Positions 8,917 to 18,661 of a stretch of DNA of 52,788 nucleotides are shown piece by piece. The notes beneath the pieces were generated by a model. The model was not told the origin of the DNA and searched no databases. It saw only the letters and a list, made by a program, of their open reading frames with translations. How positions within the stretch are numbered: the first letter of the stretch is position 1; each line of letters opens with the position of its first letter. The translations under genes were made by a program, and so were the position numbers. The DNA is taken from contig CANQEA010000003.1 in NCBI GenBank assembly GCA_947594095.1, forward strand, positions 1-52,788, read 5' to 3'. The DNA is from an uncultured Clostridia bacterium (GTDB lineage Bacteria; Bacillota_A; Clostridia; TANB77; CAG-508).

Positions 8917-11900
8917 ATGAACACCATATTAGGAGAATTAGGAAAACTCTCAAAATTTGTAGAGCTTACAAAAGATATAGAAAATAAAAAAAGTCCGATA
9001 GAAATATCGGGCTTAACTGACGTGGGAGAAGTGCAAGTATTAACAAGTTTGCACGAATTTAATAAACAACCAATATGTATACTTACATATAATGAGATTC
9101 AAGCAAAAAAACTATATGAAAACATACTAAACTTCACAGATAAAGTTGTACTTTTTCCTAAAAAAGAAATTGTAACATATGACTATGTCGCAGAAAGTAA
9201 AGACATTCCATATGAAAGAATAGAGGCTTTAAACAAAATAGTACAAAATAAAAATTTAATTGTAGTTGCAACAGTAGAAAGTATAATGCAAAAGCTTCCA
9301 AGTAAAGACACTTTATATAAAAATACCATGAACTTTAAAGTTGGTAATACCTATAACTTAGAAGATGTTAAGAAAAAACTAATTAATCTTGGATATGTAA
9401 GATGTGACCTAATAGAAGGAAGAGGACAATTTAGTGTAAGAGGTGGAATAGTAGATATTTCTCTTACACAAGAAATGGGTGTACGTATAGAGTTTTGGGG
9501 AGATGAAGTAGATTCAATTAGAAACTTTGTAATAACAACACAAAGGTCAACATCAAATATAGATAAAATAAGCATATATCCTGCAAATGAATATCTGTTA
9601 GTTCGTCCTTTAGATAAAATATGTAAAGATATAGAAAGGTTAGAAGTTAGTGAAAAACAAGAAGAAATTTTATTAGAAGATATAGAACAAATAAAAACAG
9701 GAAATTATATTAGTAAAATTGATAAATATTTTGATATATTTTATGAAGAACAAGAAACACTTTTAGATTATTTACAAGATAGATATTTTATTGCAGTCGA
9801 TGAGTGGAACAAAATAGTAAAAAGAGTAGAAAATATAAATATTGATAATAATAATTTAAAACTTGCGCTATTAGACAAAGAAAAAATAGTACCACAAGCA
9901 ATTTTAGGTTTACTTACAGAAGATGAATTTCAAGAAAATTTAGAAAAAAAACAAACAGTATTTATAGAGAAACAAGACAATAAATTAGAAAACACGCAAA
10001 TAAAATATCATTTTAATTATAGAGAAATCAATTATTTTAAAAGTGATGTTCAAACATTATTTGCAGATATAGGAAATTTTCTTGGTCAAAAAAAATCTAT
10101 CTATATGTTAGTAGGAAATAAAGAGAAAACAAAAAAACTACAAAAAATGTTGGAACAACAAGAGATTTCTTGTAAAATTGAAGAAAAATTAAATCAAACA
10201 ATTATAGCCAAAAGTACAGAAAATATAGTTACAATTAGCATCGGAAAATTAAGCTCTGGATATGAATGTTTTGATTTAAATCAAGTTGTTATTTCAACAG
10301 ATGATATAATAGATGGAGAAAAGAAAAAAAGGTCAGCAGTTCATAGTGCTTTTCAAGAAGCGGAAAAAGTAGTTTTTGCAGACTTAAAAGTTGGAGATTA
10401 TGTAGTGCATAGAACTTATGGAATAGGAATTTACATTGGTGTAAATACTATTAAAGCAGACAATACCATAAAAGATTATATTAAAATAAAATATGAAAAT
10501 GATGATATTTTATATGTGCCAACAAATCAAATGGATGCAATAAGAAAATATGTTGGAGGAGATGTTATTAAACCTCCAATTAACAGATTGGGAAGTAAAG
10601 ATTGGCAAAAAACTAAAACAAAAGTTAAAAATAATCTAAGAGCAGTAGCAGAAGACTTAATAGAATTATATGCTAAAAGAGAAAAATCTCAAGGGCATAG
10701 CTTTAGTAAAGATACTCCATGGCAAAAAGAATTTGAAGAAAGATTCCCATATCAAGAAACAGATGACCAATTAAGATGTATTGAAGAAGTAAAAAAAGAT
10801 ATGGAATCTCCTAGACCAATGGACAGACTTCTTTGTGGAGATGTTGGATATGGTAAAACAGAAGTAGCTCTAAGAGCAGCATTTAAGGCAGTAATGGACC
10901 AAAAGCAAGTTGCCTATTTAGCTCCAACTACAGTACTTGCACAGCAACAATACGAAGAATTTAAAGAAAGAATGAAGGATTTCCCAATTGAAGTTGCAAT
11001 TTTAAACAGATTTAAAAGTGCAAAATATCAAAAAGAAGTAATTAGAAAACTGAAACTTGGAGAAATAGATATAGTAATTGGAACTCACAAAATTCTTGGA
11101 AAAGAAGTAGGATTTAAAGACTTAGGACTTTTAATTATTGACGAAGAGCATAGATTTGGAGTAAAAGCAAAAGAAAAAATTAAACAATATAAAACAAATG
11201 TAGATGTATTAACAATGACAGCAACTCCAATTCCAAGAACTATGCATATGTCAATTGTAGGTGTAAGAGATATGTCTGTAATATATGAGCCACCACATAA
11301 CAGAAAACCAGTTCAAACTTATGTATTAGAATATGATGTAGAAGTTATAAGAGAAGCTATAACCAGAGAATTAGAAAGAAATGGGCAAGTTTTTTATTTA
11401 TATAATAATGTAGAAGGAATTGAAAGAAAAGCAGACGAAATATCAAGATTAGTTCCAGAAGCGAATGTTTCATTTGCACATGGCCAAATGTCAGGAACAC
11501 AAATTGAAGAAAAAATGAAGGAATTTGTTGAAGGAAATACCAATGTTTTAGTATGTACAACAATTCTAGAATCAGGAATAGACATACCAAATGCAAATAC
11601 AATTATTGTTGAAAATGCTGATAGAATGGGTCTAGCACAATTATACCAAATTAGAGGAAGAGTAGGTAGGGCAGAAAGACAAGCATATTGTTATGTAACA
11701 TATAAAAGAGATAAACTTTTATCAGAAGTTGCAGATAAAAGACTAAAAGCAATTAAAGAATTCACAGAGTTTGGCTCTGGATTTAAAATTGCAATGAGAG
11801 ATTTAGAAATTCGTGGTGCAGGAAGTCTTCTTCGGAGAAATACAATCAGGACACTTAGAGCAAGTAGGATATGATACATACTGTCATTTACTAGATGAAG

Positions 11901-12364
11901 TTGTTAAAGAAATGAAGGGTATAGAAGTAAAAGAAGAAATAGATATACAAATAGATTTAGATGTAACAAGTTATATTCCAGAAGAATATATATCTGACTC
12001 AAATCAAAAAATTGAAGTATATCAAAACATTGCATTGTGTAAAAATGAAGAAGATATTTCAAATGTTATAGATGAACTAATAGACCGTTTTGGAAATATG
12101 CCAAAAGAATTAGAAAACTTGCTTGATATTGCTAGAATAAAATATTTAGCCAAAGAAAAATATATAACTAAAATTGCAAGTAAAAGGGCAGCGGTTGTAT
12201 TTACATTTGAGGGTGATAAATTTGATATAGATATATCTAAGTTATTACAAAAATACGGAAATAGAATTAAGTTCTCACCAGGAATAAAACCAAGTGTAAC
12301 TTTAGAAATTGGCTCAAAAGATGAAAGAAAAATATTAAATGAAGTAACAGAATTTTTGAAATGA
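8917..12364 (+). CDS. mfd: Transcription-repair coupling factor Mfd (needs +1 shift at CGG)
   Basis: Mfd removes RNA polymerase stalled at DNA lesions and recruits UvrA. Seen in order: UvrB-homology region, the CarD/RID RNA-polymerase-binding segment VVHRTYGIGIYIGV (about 493), helicase Walker A GDVGYGKT (about 643), IIDEEHRFG (about 743), the TMTATPIPRTM motif, the GRVGRA motif, and the C-terminal UvrA-binding region. At 11833 the 0-frame reads CTT CTT CGG and runs into a stop at 11874. Skipping the C continues as GEIQSGHLEQVGYDTYCHL, the conserved TRG region. Read that way the protein has 1,148 residues, normal for Mfd. The ATG at 8917 (CAGGAGA upstream) is preferred to 8875. The stop codon lies inside a hairpin repeat. 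Confidence 0.93.
11833..11836 (+). other. CGG +1 recoding site in mfd
   Basis: 0-frame CTT CTT CGG AGA leads to a stop at 11874. Leaving out C11833 gives CTT CTT GGA GAA ATA, which restores the conserved Mfd sequence (LLGEIQSGH). Confidence 0.9.
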
Positions 12365-12395
12365 TGTTTTTTGGGACGGGGTCAAAAAACATCAT
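12361..12395. repeat. REP-like hairpin, copy 2 (overlaps mfd stop)
   Basis: Arms ATGATGTTTTTTG and CAAAAAACATCAT with the centre GGACGGGGT. The mfd stop TGA (12362-12364) is part of the left arm. The copy at 13774 is in the opposite orientation, so the two bracket the higher-GC cassette between them. Confidence 0.85.
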
Positions 12396-12490
12396 AATTT
12401 GCAAAATTAAAGAAAATGTGGTATCATTTACATAATGGCAAAAGCCATGTTGAAACCGATAAAAATATTATCATAAGGAGGGTAAGACTC

Positions 12491-13407
12491 ATGAAAGATC
12501 GGTATGACAAAATTGTGCTTGAGGCTGAAAAAGGAATAAACTTTAAAGTCTCAGAGGGAACAAATGGGAAGTTAGTTATCAGAGCTACAAACATTGACAG
12601 AGTGGAAGACCGCAATAAAAACTATGTGAATACGCCGATACCGGAGGGATACAAGCATGTTGGTGGAGAATGGGATAGCGGATATGTGATTGAAAGAAGT
12701 TCTGATGGAAGTCAGTTCGTCTGGGTCCCTGTTGGGAGTCTGGATTCTAATGGAACACTTGATGGTGAACATTTTTCGGAAAAATTCGGAAGACGGAATT
12801 ACATGAATAATGAATTTTCGGACATCTCCTACCATGAAACCTTAGAAGACGAATTGCTTGAACAACTTGAAAGTGTAAAAAATATGGAGGGTTTTATATT
12901 TCTCGTTATAACATTTCCAAGAGTTCAGAAGGAAAACCCCAGTCAGTAAAAGGCGTTATGCCATGGGTAACCAGCAATTTTGAAGATACCAAGAAAATTG
13001 CATCTACTATCGAAGATAATGAAATACTCAAAAGTCATTTGACTTTTGGTGCTGAATATGATTCGATACTTGAGTGGTTTATCGAATCGGGAGCTAAAAC
13101 TTTTGATGAAATTGTAGATGATTCTACAGAATGGGGTAACTTTTGGAATACGGAGAATTCTCCAAGAGCAGTAGTTGAAACAGGAAGTCGTAAAGAATGG
13201 TGTACCAATAACATTTGTGATTTTGCAGGTAATAAAGACGAATGGACGCAAGAACAGTTCGGCAGTTTGCGTCGTGTTATCCGTGGTGGTGATTACTGCA
13301 ATAGTGGGAATGTTATTCCTGTTGCCTATCGCTATTCCAATGACCTTAATAGTGACAATTACGTTCATGACGGCCATGGTTTCCGTGCCGCTCTTTGTAT
13401 CAAATAA
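12491..13407 (+). pseudogene. FGE-sulfatase / C-type-lectin-fold protein, broken by a -1 frameshift
   Basis: A horizontally acquired gene with visibly higher GC than its surroundings, starting at the ATG at 12491 behind AAGGAGG. The first part (to about residue 135) includes FVWVPVGSL and ends ESVKN. The rest reads in another frame from about 12886: GGFYISRYNISK, ICDFAGNKDEWTQE, RRVIRGGDYCNSGN and a final HGFRAALCIK. Together these are the landmarks of the formylglycine-generating-enzyme fold, also used by phage and retroelement target proteins. The break is a missing base, probably in the A-run before 12885, so it differs from the CGG sites. Two in-frame CGG codons (12500 and 12803) encode Arg in this gene, unlike the native genes. 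The catalytic cysteines of true FGE are not evident, so a binding role is more likely. Confidence 0.7.
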
Positions 13408-13441
13408 CAAAGTAAAATTTCAATTTGTTCCTAAGCACAAG

Positions 13442-13485
13442 AAGAAAGAGAGAATTTTCAATTTTTGAAGTCTCTCTTTCTTTTT
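13442..13485 (+). terminator. Rho-independent terminator of the FGE-like gene
   Basis: Twelve-base stem AAGAAAGAGAGA (13442-13453) / TCTCTCTTTCTT (13471-13482) followed by T residues. Confidence 0.85.
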
Positions 13486-13773
13486 AATTTTCTTCTAACA
13501 CTTACAGTATAAAATTCTAAAATTAGGTCAAAATATAAAAAAGAGAAAATCGTTGAAAGATTATTTAGAAATTATTGTTTAAAGAAAATTAAAGAAAAAT
13601 AATGGTATTTAATGAGATAATATGATATAATGAAAGCCAAGAGTATCAATATTATCTCATTATTTTTAGATAGTACAAGAAAGAGATAAAGTTTAGGTTA
13701 TAAAAATTTACTAAAGCGAAAAACATATAAAACTGAAAAAGTTATTTCTCTTTTGTGAAATAACTTGACAAAA

Positions 13774-13808
13774 ATGATGTTTTTTGGCCCCATCCCAAAA
13801 AACATCAA
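13774..13808. repeat. REP-like hairpin, copy 3 (inverted)
   Basis: ATGATGTTTTTTGG then CCCCATC then CCAAAAAACATC. The centre matches the reverse complement of copy 2. It lies 20 bases before the start codon of the TrmH-family gene. Confidence 0.85.
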
Positions 13809-13827
13809 AAGAGAAAGGAAAGTAAAA

Positions 13828-14614
13828 ATGCAAGTAATTTCAAGTAAAGACAATGAATTGGTAAAACATATTAAAAAGTTAAAAGATAAAAAGTATCGTG
13901 ATATTAACAATCAGTATATGGTTGAAGGTGTCAAAATGGTAAAAGAAGCAATAGAAGAAAATCAAGATATAGTACAAATTGTTATTTGCGAAGATTGTGA
14001 AAATGCAGAAGTTTTACCAAAAGATTTGATGTATGAAGTTGCAAAATATGAATGTATATATGTCACAAAAAAGATATTTGAACAAATTACGGGAGTCGTA
14101 ACTCCTCAAGGAATAATTGCTGTAATTAAAAAACAAAATAATAAAGAAATCGATTACAAACAAGATATTATTGTTGCTTTAGATGATATACAAGACCCAG
14201 GAAATTTAGGCACTATTTTAAGAACAGTAGATAGCTTGCGGTTTAAATCAAATTTTATTATCTAAAGGATGTGCTGACCCATATAATCCAAAAGTAGTTC
14301 GCTCTACTATGGGTGCTATTTTTAGAGTTAATATAATAGAATGTGAAGATTTAAAACATATGCTTCAAGAAACAAAAAAACACAAGTTTAAGTTAATGGT
14401 TACATCACTTCAAACTGACAATTCAATCTATGATGTAGATTATAATAAAAAAGTAATTATTATAGGAAATGAAGCAAATGGAGTTGAAAAAGAGTTACAA
14501 GATATTGCAGATGAAAAGGTAAAAATTCCTATGCTTGGAAAAACTGAAAGTCTAAATGCATCTGTTGCAACTGGCGTTATATTATATGAATATGTAAGAA
14601 GAAAACTAAAATAA
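13828..14614 (+). CDS. SpoU/TrmH-family RNA 2'-O-ribose methyltransferase (needs +1 shift at CGG)
   Basis: A 261-residue SPOUT methyltransferase of the TrmH/RlmB group, using S-adenosylmethionine on rRNA or tRNA ribose. The N-terminal L30e-like substrate-binding domain (EGVKMVKEAIE) is followed by the knotted catalytic domain: DDIQDPGNLGTILRT (motif 1), then after the shift GCADPYNPKVVRSTMGAIF (motif 2) and IIGNEANGVEKEL plus LNASVATGVILYEY (motif 3). At 14239 the 0-frame reads AGC TTG CGG and stops at 14265. Omitting the C gives DSLGLNQILLSKGCADP, as expected. The ATG at 13828 has GAAAGGA upstream; an upstream frame start at 13765 lies in the repeat. trmL follows 20 bases later. Confidence 0.9.
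14239..14242 (+). other. CGG +1 recoding site in the TrmH-family gene
   Basis: 0-frame AGC TTG CGG TTT reaches a stop at 14265. Without C14239: AGC TTG GGT TTA AAT CAA, continuing the conserved SPOUT domain. Confidence 0.9.
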
Positions 14615-14634
14615 ATTAAAAAGAGGAAAGAAAA

Positions 14635-15132
14635 ATGAAATTAAACATTGTAATGGTAGAACCAGAAATACCACAAAATACAGGAAATATTGCAAGAACA
14701 TGTGCATCAATTGGAGCAAAATTACATTTGGTGCATCCATTAGGATTTTCAATATCAGAGAAAGCTGTAAAAAGAGCAGGGCTAGATTATTGGGATAAAC
14801 TAGAAATTGAAGAACATATATCTTTTAAAGAGTTTTTAAATAAATATAATCCAGAAACCCACAATATGTTTTTTGCTACTACAAAAGGAAAGCATGTATA
14901 TACAGAACCTCCTTACGAAGAAATGGATGATATATTTCTTTTATTTGGAAAAGAAACAAAAGGTTTGCCAGAAGATATATTATTAAAATATATAGATAAA
15001 ACTATTAGAATACCAATGAGACATACATTAAGGTCTTTGAATTTATCTAATAGTGTAGCAATTGTAGCATATGAAGTATTAAGACATAAAAATTTTAGTG
15101 GATTAGAAGAAATAAGTAGTTATTTTGATTAA
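14635..15132 (+). CDS. trmL: tRNA (cytidine(34)-2'-O)-methyltransferase
   Basis: A 165-residue minimal SPOUT enzyme that methylates the wobble ribose of tRNA-Leu isoacceptors. The family sequence is plain: VEPEIPQNTGNIARTCA at the N-terminus, VHPLGFS, RAGLDYWD, FLLFGKETKGLPEDIL, IPMRHTLRSLNLSNSVAIV and a short YEVLRH end. It probably shares a transcript with the preceding methyltransferase gene. The start is set by AAGAGGAAAG upstream. Nothing unusual. Confidence 0.94.
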   Translation: MKLNIVMVEPEIPQNTGNIARTCASIGAKLHLVHPLGFSISEKAVKRAGLDYWDKLEIEEHISFKEFLNKYNPETHNMFFATTKGKHVYTEPPYEEMDDIFLLFGKETKGLPEDILLKYIDKTIRIPMRHTLRSLNLSNSVAIVAYEVLRHKNFSGLEEISSYFD

Positions 15133-15215
15133 ACATTTTAAAGGTAAATAAAATATTATATAATATTTTAAGTGTATTTTATTTATGATAAAATAATAAA
15201 AAAGGGAGTGATTAC

Positions 15216-15524
15216 ATGAGCGAAAAAATATATACCATAGAAGAAATAAAAGCAATATTAGATGAAATATTAAAAAATGAACCTGTTTATAAAGTTATTC
15301 TATTTGGCTCTTATGCAAAACAGGAAGCAACTAAACAAAGCGATATAGATTTAATTATTGATACAAGGTCTAAACTAAAAGGGTTTTCTTTACTAAAATT
15401 AATATGTCAAATTCAAGAAAAACTTCAGAAAAATATAGATGGATTTGAAAAATATGAAATAGAAAGTAATTCTCCAATAGATAAAGAAATAAAAGAAACA
15501 GGAGTTGTGGTATATGAAAAATAA
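15216..15524 (+). CDS. MNT-type minimal nucleotidyltransferase
   Basis: A 102-residue protein with the nucleotidyltransferase signature LFGSYAKQEATKQSDIDLII, that is GS followed by the D-x-D metal pair, at about residues 30-50. Proteins of this size are usually the antitoxin half of HEPN-MNT pairs, in which MntA AMPylates the HEPN toxin. No HEPN partner is next to it here: the neighbours are trmL and rsmA. It may be an orphan or act on something else. It has an AAGGGAG ribosome site and its own AT-rich upstream region. Confidence 0.8.
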   Translation: MSEKIYTIEEIKAILDEILKNEPVYKVILFGSYAKQEATKQSDIDLIIDTRSKLKGFSLLKLICQIQEKLQKNIDGFEKYEIESNSPIDKEIKETGVVVYEK

Positions 15525-15565
15525 AAAATGTTTATTTAAAATTACAAAGGGAGCAAAGTAATTTT

Positions 15566-16438
15566 ATGAATGAAATTTTAAAAGAAACTAAATACATAAT
15601 GAACAAATATAATATCAGAGCAAACAAATCATTAGGGCAAAACTTTTTAATTAATGAAGAAGTAGTTAAAAACATAGTAGAAAGTAGTTCTATTTGCAAT
15701 GAAGATTTAGTAATTGAGATAGGTCCAGGGCTTGGAACTTTAACTAAAGAATTATTAGAAAAAGCAGGGAAAGTAATAGCAGTTGAACTAGATAAAAAAA
15801 TGGTTAATATTTTAGAAGATAGATTTAAAATGTATGATAATATAGAAATTATTCAAGAAGACATTTTAAAGGTTGATTTACAAGAAATAATTAAAAGAGA
15901 AAAGCAAAATGGAAAAATAAAATATGCAAAAATAGTTGCAAACCTACCATATTATATTACAACTCCTATAATAATGAAACTCTTAGAAGATGAACTTGAT
16001 TTAGAAAGTATAACTGTTATGATACAAAAAGAAGTAGCTGATAGGCTAATTGCAACACCTGGAGATAAAATGTCTGGAGCAATAACTTATAGTGTCTATT
16101 ATTATGCTACATCAAAAGCAATTATGGAAGTTCCAAAAGAATCATTTATTCCTGAGCCAGAAGTAACATCAAAAGTAATAAGATTAGATATAAGAAAAAA
16201 GCCAGAAATAGAAGTGAAAAATAAAGAATTTATGTTTAAAATTATTAAACTTGCATTTACTCAACGTAGAAAAACCTTACTAAATGCACTTAAAAATAAT
16301 AGTATTTTAAGTAGCAAAGAGCAAGGAATAGAAATTTTTACAAAATTAGGGTTATCAGAAAATGTAAGAGCAGAGAACTTAAGTCTAGAACAGTTTGCAA
16401 AATTATCTGAATATATTGAATCTAAAATAGAGAATTGA
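15566..16438 (+). CDS. rsmA: 16S rRNA dimethyladenosine transferase
   Basis: A 290-residue RsmA/KsgA that dimethylates A1518 and A1519 of 16S rRNA during late 30S assembly. Seen: NKSLGQNFLIN at the N-terminus, the SAM-binding EIGPGLGTLTKEL, VELDKKM, the catalytic ANLPYYITTPI (NLPY motif), and FTQRRKTLLNAL in the C-terminal domain. The start ATG at 15566 follows GGGAGCAAAG. The gene is complete and ordinary. Confidence 0.95.
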   Translation: MNEILKETKYIMNKYNIRANKSLGQNFLINEEVVKNIVESSSICNEDLVIEIGPGLGTLTKELLEKAGKVIAVELDKKMVNILEDRFKMYDNIEIIQEDILKVDLQEIIKREKQNGKIKYAKIVANLPYYITTPIIMKLLEDELDLESITVMIQKEVADRLIATPGDKMSGAITYSVYYYATSKAIMEVPKESFIPEPEVTSKVIRLDIRKKPEIEVKNKEFMFKIIKLAFTQRRKTLLNALKNNSILSSKEQGIEIFTKLGLSENVRAENLSLEQFAKLSEYIESKIEN

Positions 16439-16465
16439 TAAAATGTAAAAAAGGGAGTATTAAAT

Positions 16466-16780
16466 ATGGAAGAGTTAGAAAAAGAAATCAAACAATTTAA
16501 TGAAGAAAGATATTGGGATCAATTTCATTCTGAAGAAAACTTAGCGAAGTCAATTGCAATAGAAGCAGGAGAACTATTAGAGTGTTTTCAATGGAATAAT
16601 AATTATGACAAACAAGAGGTATGTGAAGAACTTGCAGATGTATTCATATATTGTATACAATTAGCAATGAAATTAGATGTGAAACCAGAAACTATTATTT
16701 TACAGAAACTAGAAAAAAATAAAAAGAAATACCCAGTAGAAAAAGCTAAAGGAGTTAGTACAAAGTATAATAAGCTTTAG
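16466..16780 (+). CDS. MazG-like nucleotide pyrophosphohydrolase
   Basis: A 104-residue all-alpha NTP pyrophosphohydrolase of the MazG/iMazG superfamily. Metal-binding helices are visible: the E-x-x-E motif in IEAGELLECFQW (about 32-43) and the E-x-x-D motif in EELADVFIYC (about 54-63). These enzymes hydrolyse (d)NTPs to monophosphates and PPi, for house-cleaning or to deplete nucleotides. It is followed 18 bases later by a DUF2075 helicase with an N-terminal nuclease-like region, and the two are very likely cotranscribed. This pairing suggests a shared role in nucleic-acid stress or phage defence, which is inference. Confidence 0.88.
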   Translation: MEELEKEIKQFNEERYWDQFHSEENLAKSIAIEAGELLECFQWNNNYDKQEVCEELADVFIYCIQLAMKLDVKPETIILQKLEKNKKKYPVEKAKGVSTKYNKL

Positions 16781-16798
16781 AAATGAGGAAAATTAGAT

Positions 16799-18661
16799 AT
16801 GATAATATATGAAGCAAATAAAAAAGCATTTTTAGAAGATGTATATTATGATAGAGTAGAAAAGAAAATAAAGGAAAAAGTTAAATCATCTTATTCTGAA
16901 ATCTCAAGTTGGTTAATAACAGCAAGTTATATGGAAAGAATTTTAAGAGATGAAATATTTCCAGATGATATATCAATAGCTATGGAGTTTACTCTTCATA
17001 AATCACGTTCAAGAGTTGATTTTATTGTTGCTGGATCAAATACACAAAATGTTCCAATATTAATTATTATTGAATTTAAATTATGGTCAAAAGTAAGTGT
17101 TCTTACAGATCGTGATGATATGGTTAGAACAGAAAATGGAAATATTGTTACACATCCGTTATACCAAGCTTATTCATATGCTAAAAATATGAAAAATCTT
17201 TATAGTGCTATAGAAGAAAATAAAATTATTCTAAAATATTGTGCTTGTTTACCATGTTACGAAAAAACTGCTGACGATGCTATAACAAATAAACACTATA
17301 AACACCTTTTAGATGAGGCACCAATTTTCTTAAGAGGAGAAAGTGATAATTTAAAACAATATATATATGAAAATATAAAATATGGAGATGATAAACAGAT
17401 AATACATATCATAGAAAATGGAGGAATTACTCCATATAAACAATTACAAGATAATATTTTACAAATCATTAGGGGAAAAGAAATTTTCACTATGATGGAT
17501 TATCAAAAAAATGTATTTGAAAGAGCAATAAGCTTGGCTAGAGCATCAAAAAAAGATGGTAAAAAAAGGGTATATATTGTTAATGGAGGACCAGGTACAG
17601 GAAAGTCAGTAATTGCTATTAATTTGCTAGCAAAACTCTCAAAAATACATAAAATAAGTTGTCAATATATAACAAAGAATCAATGTCCAAGAGATATTTA
17701 TTCAGAACCTTTAGTAAAGGTCTATAACAAAAAGGCCGTTAATATGTTGTTTTGTGGATCAGGTAGATATATTAATACATCTAAAAATGAATTTAATGCT
17801 TTAATTGTTGATGAAGCACATAGATTGACAAAATATACTGGATATACAAAAAAAGGAAAAGATCAGATAAAAGAAATTATGAATGCTGCTCGTTTTTCAA
17901 TATATTTTATTGATCCTAAACAAAGGGTACATATGAATGACTATGCTACAATAGAGAAAATTAAAGAACAAGCAAAAAAAGAAGGAGCAGAAATTTATTA
18001 CGATGAATTAGAAGCACAATATAGATGTGGTGGAGCCCAAGAATATATTGATTGGGTAGAAGCAGCTTTACAATATAAAGGATCTAATATGAAAATAGTT
18101 GATAAAAAATTTTTAAAAGATTATGAAGTAAAAATAATAGATGATCCTAATGAATTAAAGAGAATTATTGTAGATAAAAATAAATTAAATAATAAATCTA
18201 GAATTGTAGCAGGTTATTGTTGGGAGTGGAAATCAAAAAATAATCCTAATGGTAATGTTTACGATATTATTATTCCAGAATATAATTTTAAAATGAAATG
18301 GAATTTTAAAAATACTATATGGGCAAGCAATAGAAATTCTGTAAATCAAGTTGGATGTATTCATACTTCACAAGGAATTGATTTTGATTATATAGGAGTT
18401 ATAATAGGTAAAGACATTAGGTATGAAAAAGGAAAAATAGTTGTAGACTATAAAGAAAGAGCAAAAGAAGATAGACAATACGGTTCATTTAAGGGAATTG
18501 TGAAATTAAAAAATGAGAATCCAAGTAAGGCTCTAAAAATAGAAGAAGAAATTATAAAAAATACATATAGAACCTTACTTACTAGAGCACAAAAAGGTTG
18601 TTATATTTACTGTGAAGATAAAGCTTTAGCTAGTTATTTAAAGAAAACACTAACTAATTAA
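16799..18661 (+). CDS. DUF2075 (Schlafen-group-3-like) ATPase/helicase with N-terminal nuclease-like domain
   Basis: A 620-residue protein. Residues 1-200 look like a PD-(D/E)XK-type region (SRVDFIVAG followed by IIIEFKLW, a D...E-x-K pattern). A superfamily-1-like ATPase then follows: Walker A VNGGPGTGKS (about 260), a DEAH-type Walker B LIVDEAHRLT (about 335), a possible motif III FIDPKQRV, QYRCGG, the motif HTSQGIDFDYIGVIIG, and a final RTLLTRAQKGCYIY. This matches DUF2075 proteins, often found in defence islands and phage-related loci. The MazG-like gene precedes it. The 3' end overlaps the convergent thioesterase gene by eight bases. Confidence 0.8.
   Translation: MIIYEANKKAFLEDVYYDRVEKKIKEKVKSSYSEISSWLITASYMERILRDEIFPDDISIAMEFTLHKSRSRVDFIVAGSNTQNVPILIIIEFKLWSKVSVLTDRDDMVRTENGNIVTHPLYQAYSYAKNMKNLYSAIEENKIILKYCACLPCYEKTADDAITNKHYKHLLDEAPIFLRGESDNLKQYIYENIKYGDDKQIIHIIENGGITPYKQLQDNILQIIRGKEIFTMMDYQKNVFERAISLARASKKDGKKRVYIVNGGPGTGKSVIAINLLAKLSKIHKISCQYITKNQCPRDIYSEPLVKVYNKKAVNMLFCGSGRYINTSKNEFNALIVDEAHRLTKYTGYTKKGKDQIKEIMNAARFSIYFIDPKQRVHMNDYATIEKIKEQAKKEGAEIYYDELEAQYRCGGAQEYIDWVEAALQYKGSNMKIVDKKFLKDYEVKIIDDPNELKRIIVDKNKLNNKSRIVAGYCWEWKSKNNPNGNVYDIIIPEYNFKMKWNFKNTIWASNRNSVNQVGCIHTSQGIDFDYIGVIIGKDIRYEKGKIVVDYKERAKEDRQYGSFKGIVKLKNENPSKALKIEEEIIKNTYRTLLTRAQKGCYIYCEDKALASYLKKTLTN

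Larger units (their letters stand above)
13408..13827. other. 420-base non-coding stretch before the TrmH-family gene
   Basis: No convincing reading frame was seen. It holds the cassette terminator (13442-13485), an AT-rich spacer, a 10-base inverted repeat GAGATAATAT/ATATTATCTC (13614-13623 and 13649-13658, with a TATAAT inside the loop region), and the inverted hairpin repeat at 13774-13808 directly before the ribosome site of the methyltransferase. Confidence 0.7.

Noticed and set aside
12491..13407. Counting the FGE-like gene as another CGG site
   Set aside because: Its break is a missing base in or near an A-run and needs the opposite shift. Its two CGG codons do not coincide with the break.
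12491..13407. A diversity-generating retroelement in the window
   Set aside because: Only a target-like C-terminus is present. No reverse transcriptase, accessory gene or template repeat was found.
15216..15524. A complete HEPN-MNT toxin-antitoxin pair
   Set aside because: Only the MNT-type nucleotidyltransferase is present. No HEPN-like gene lies next to it.
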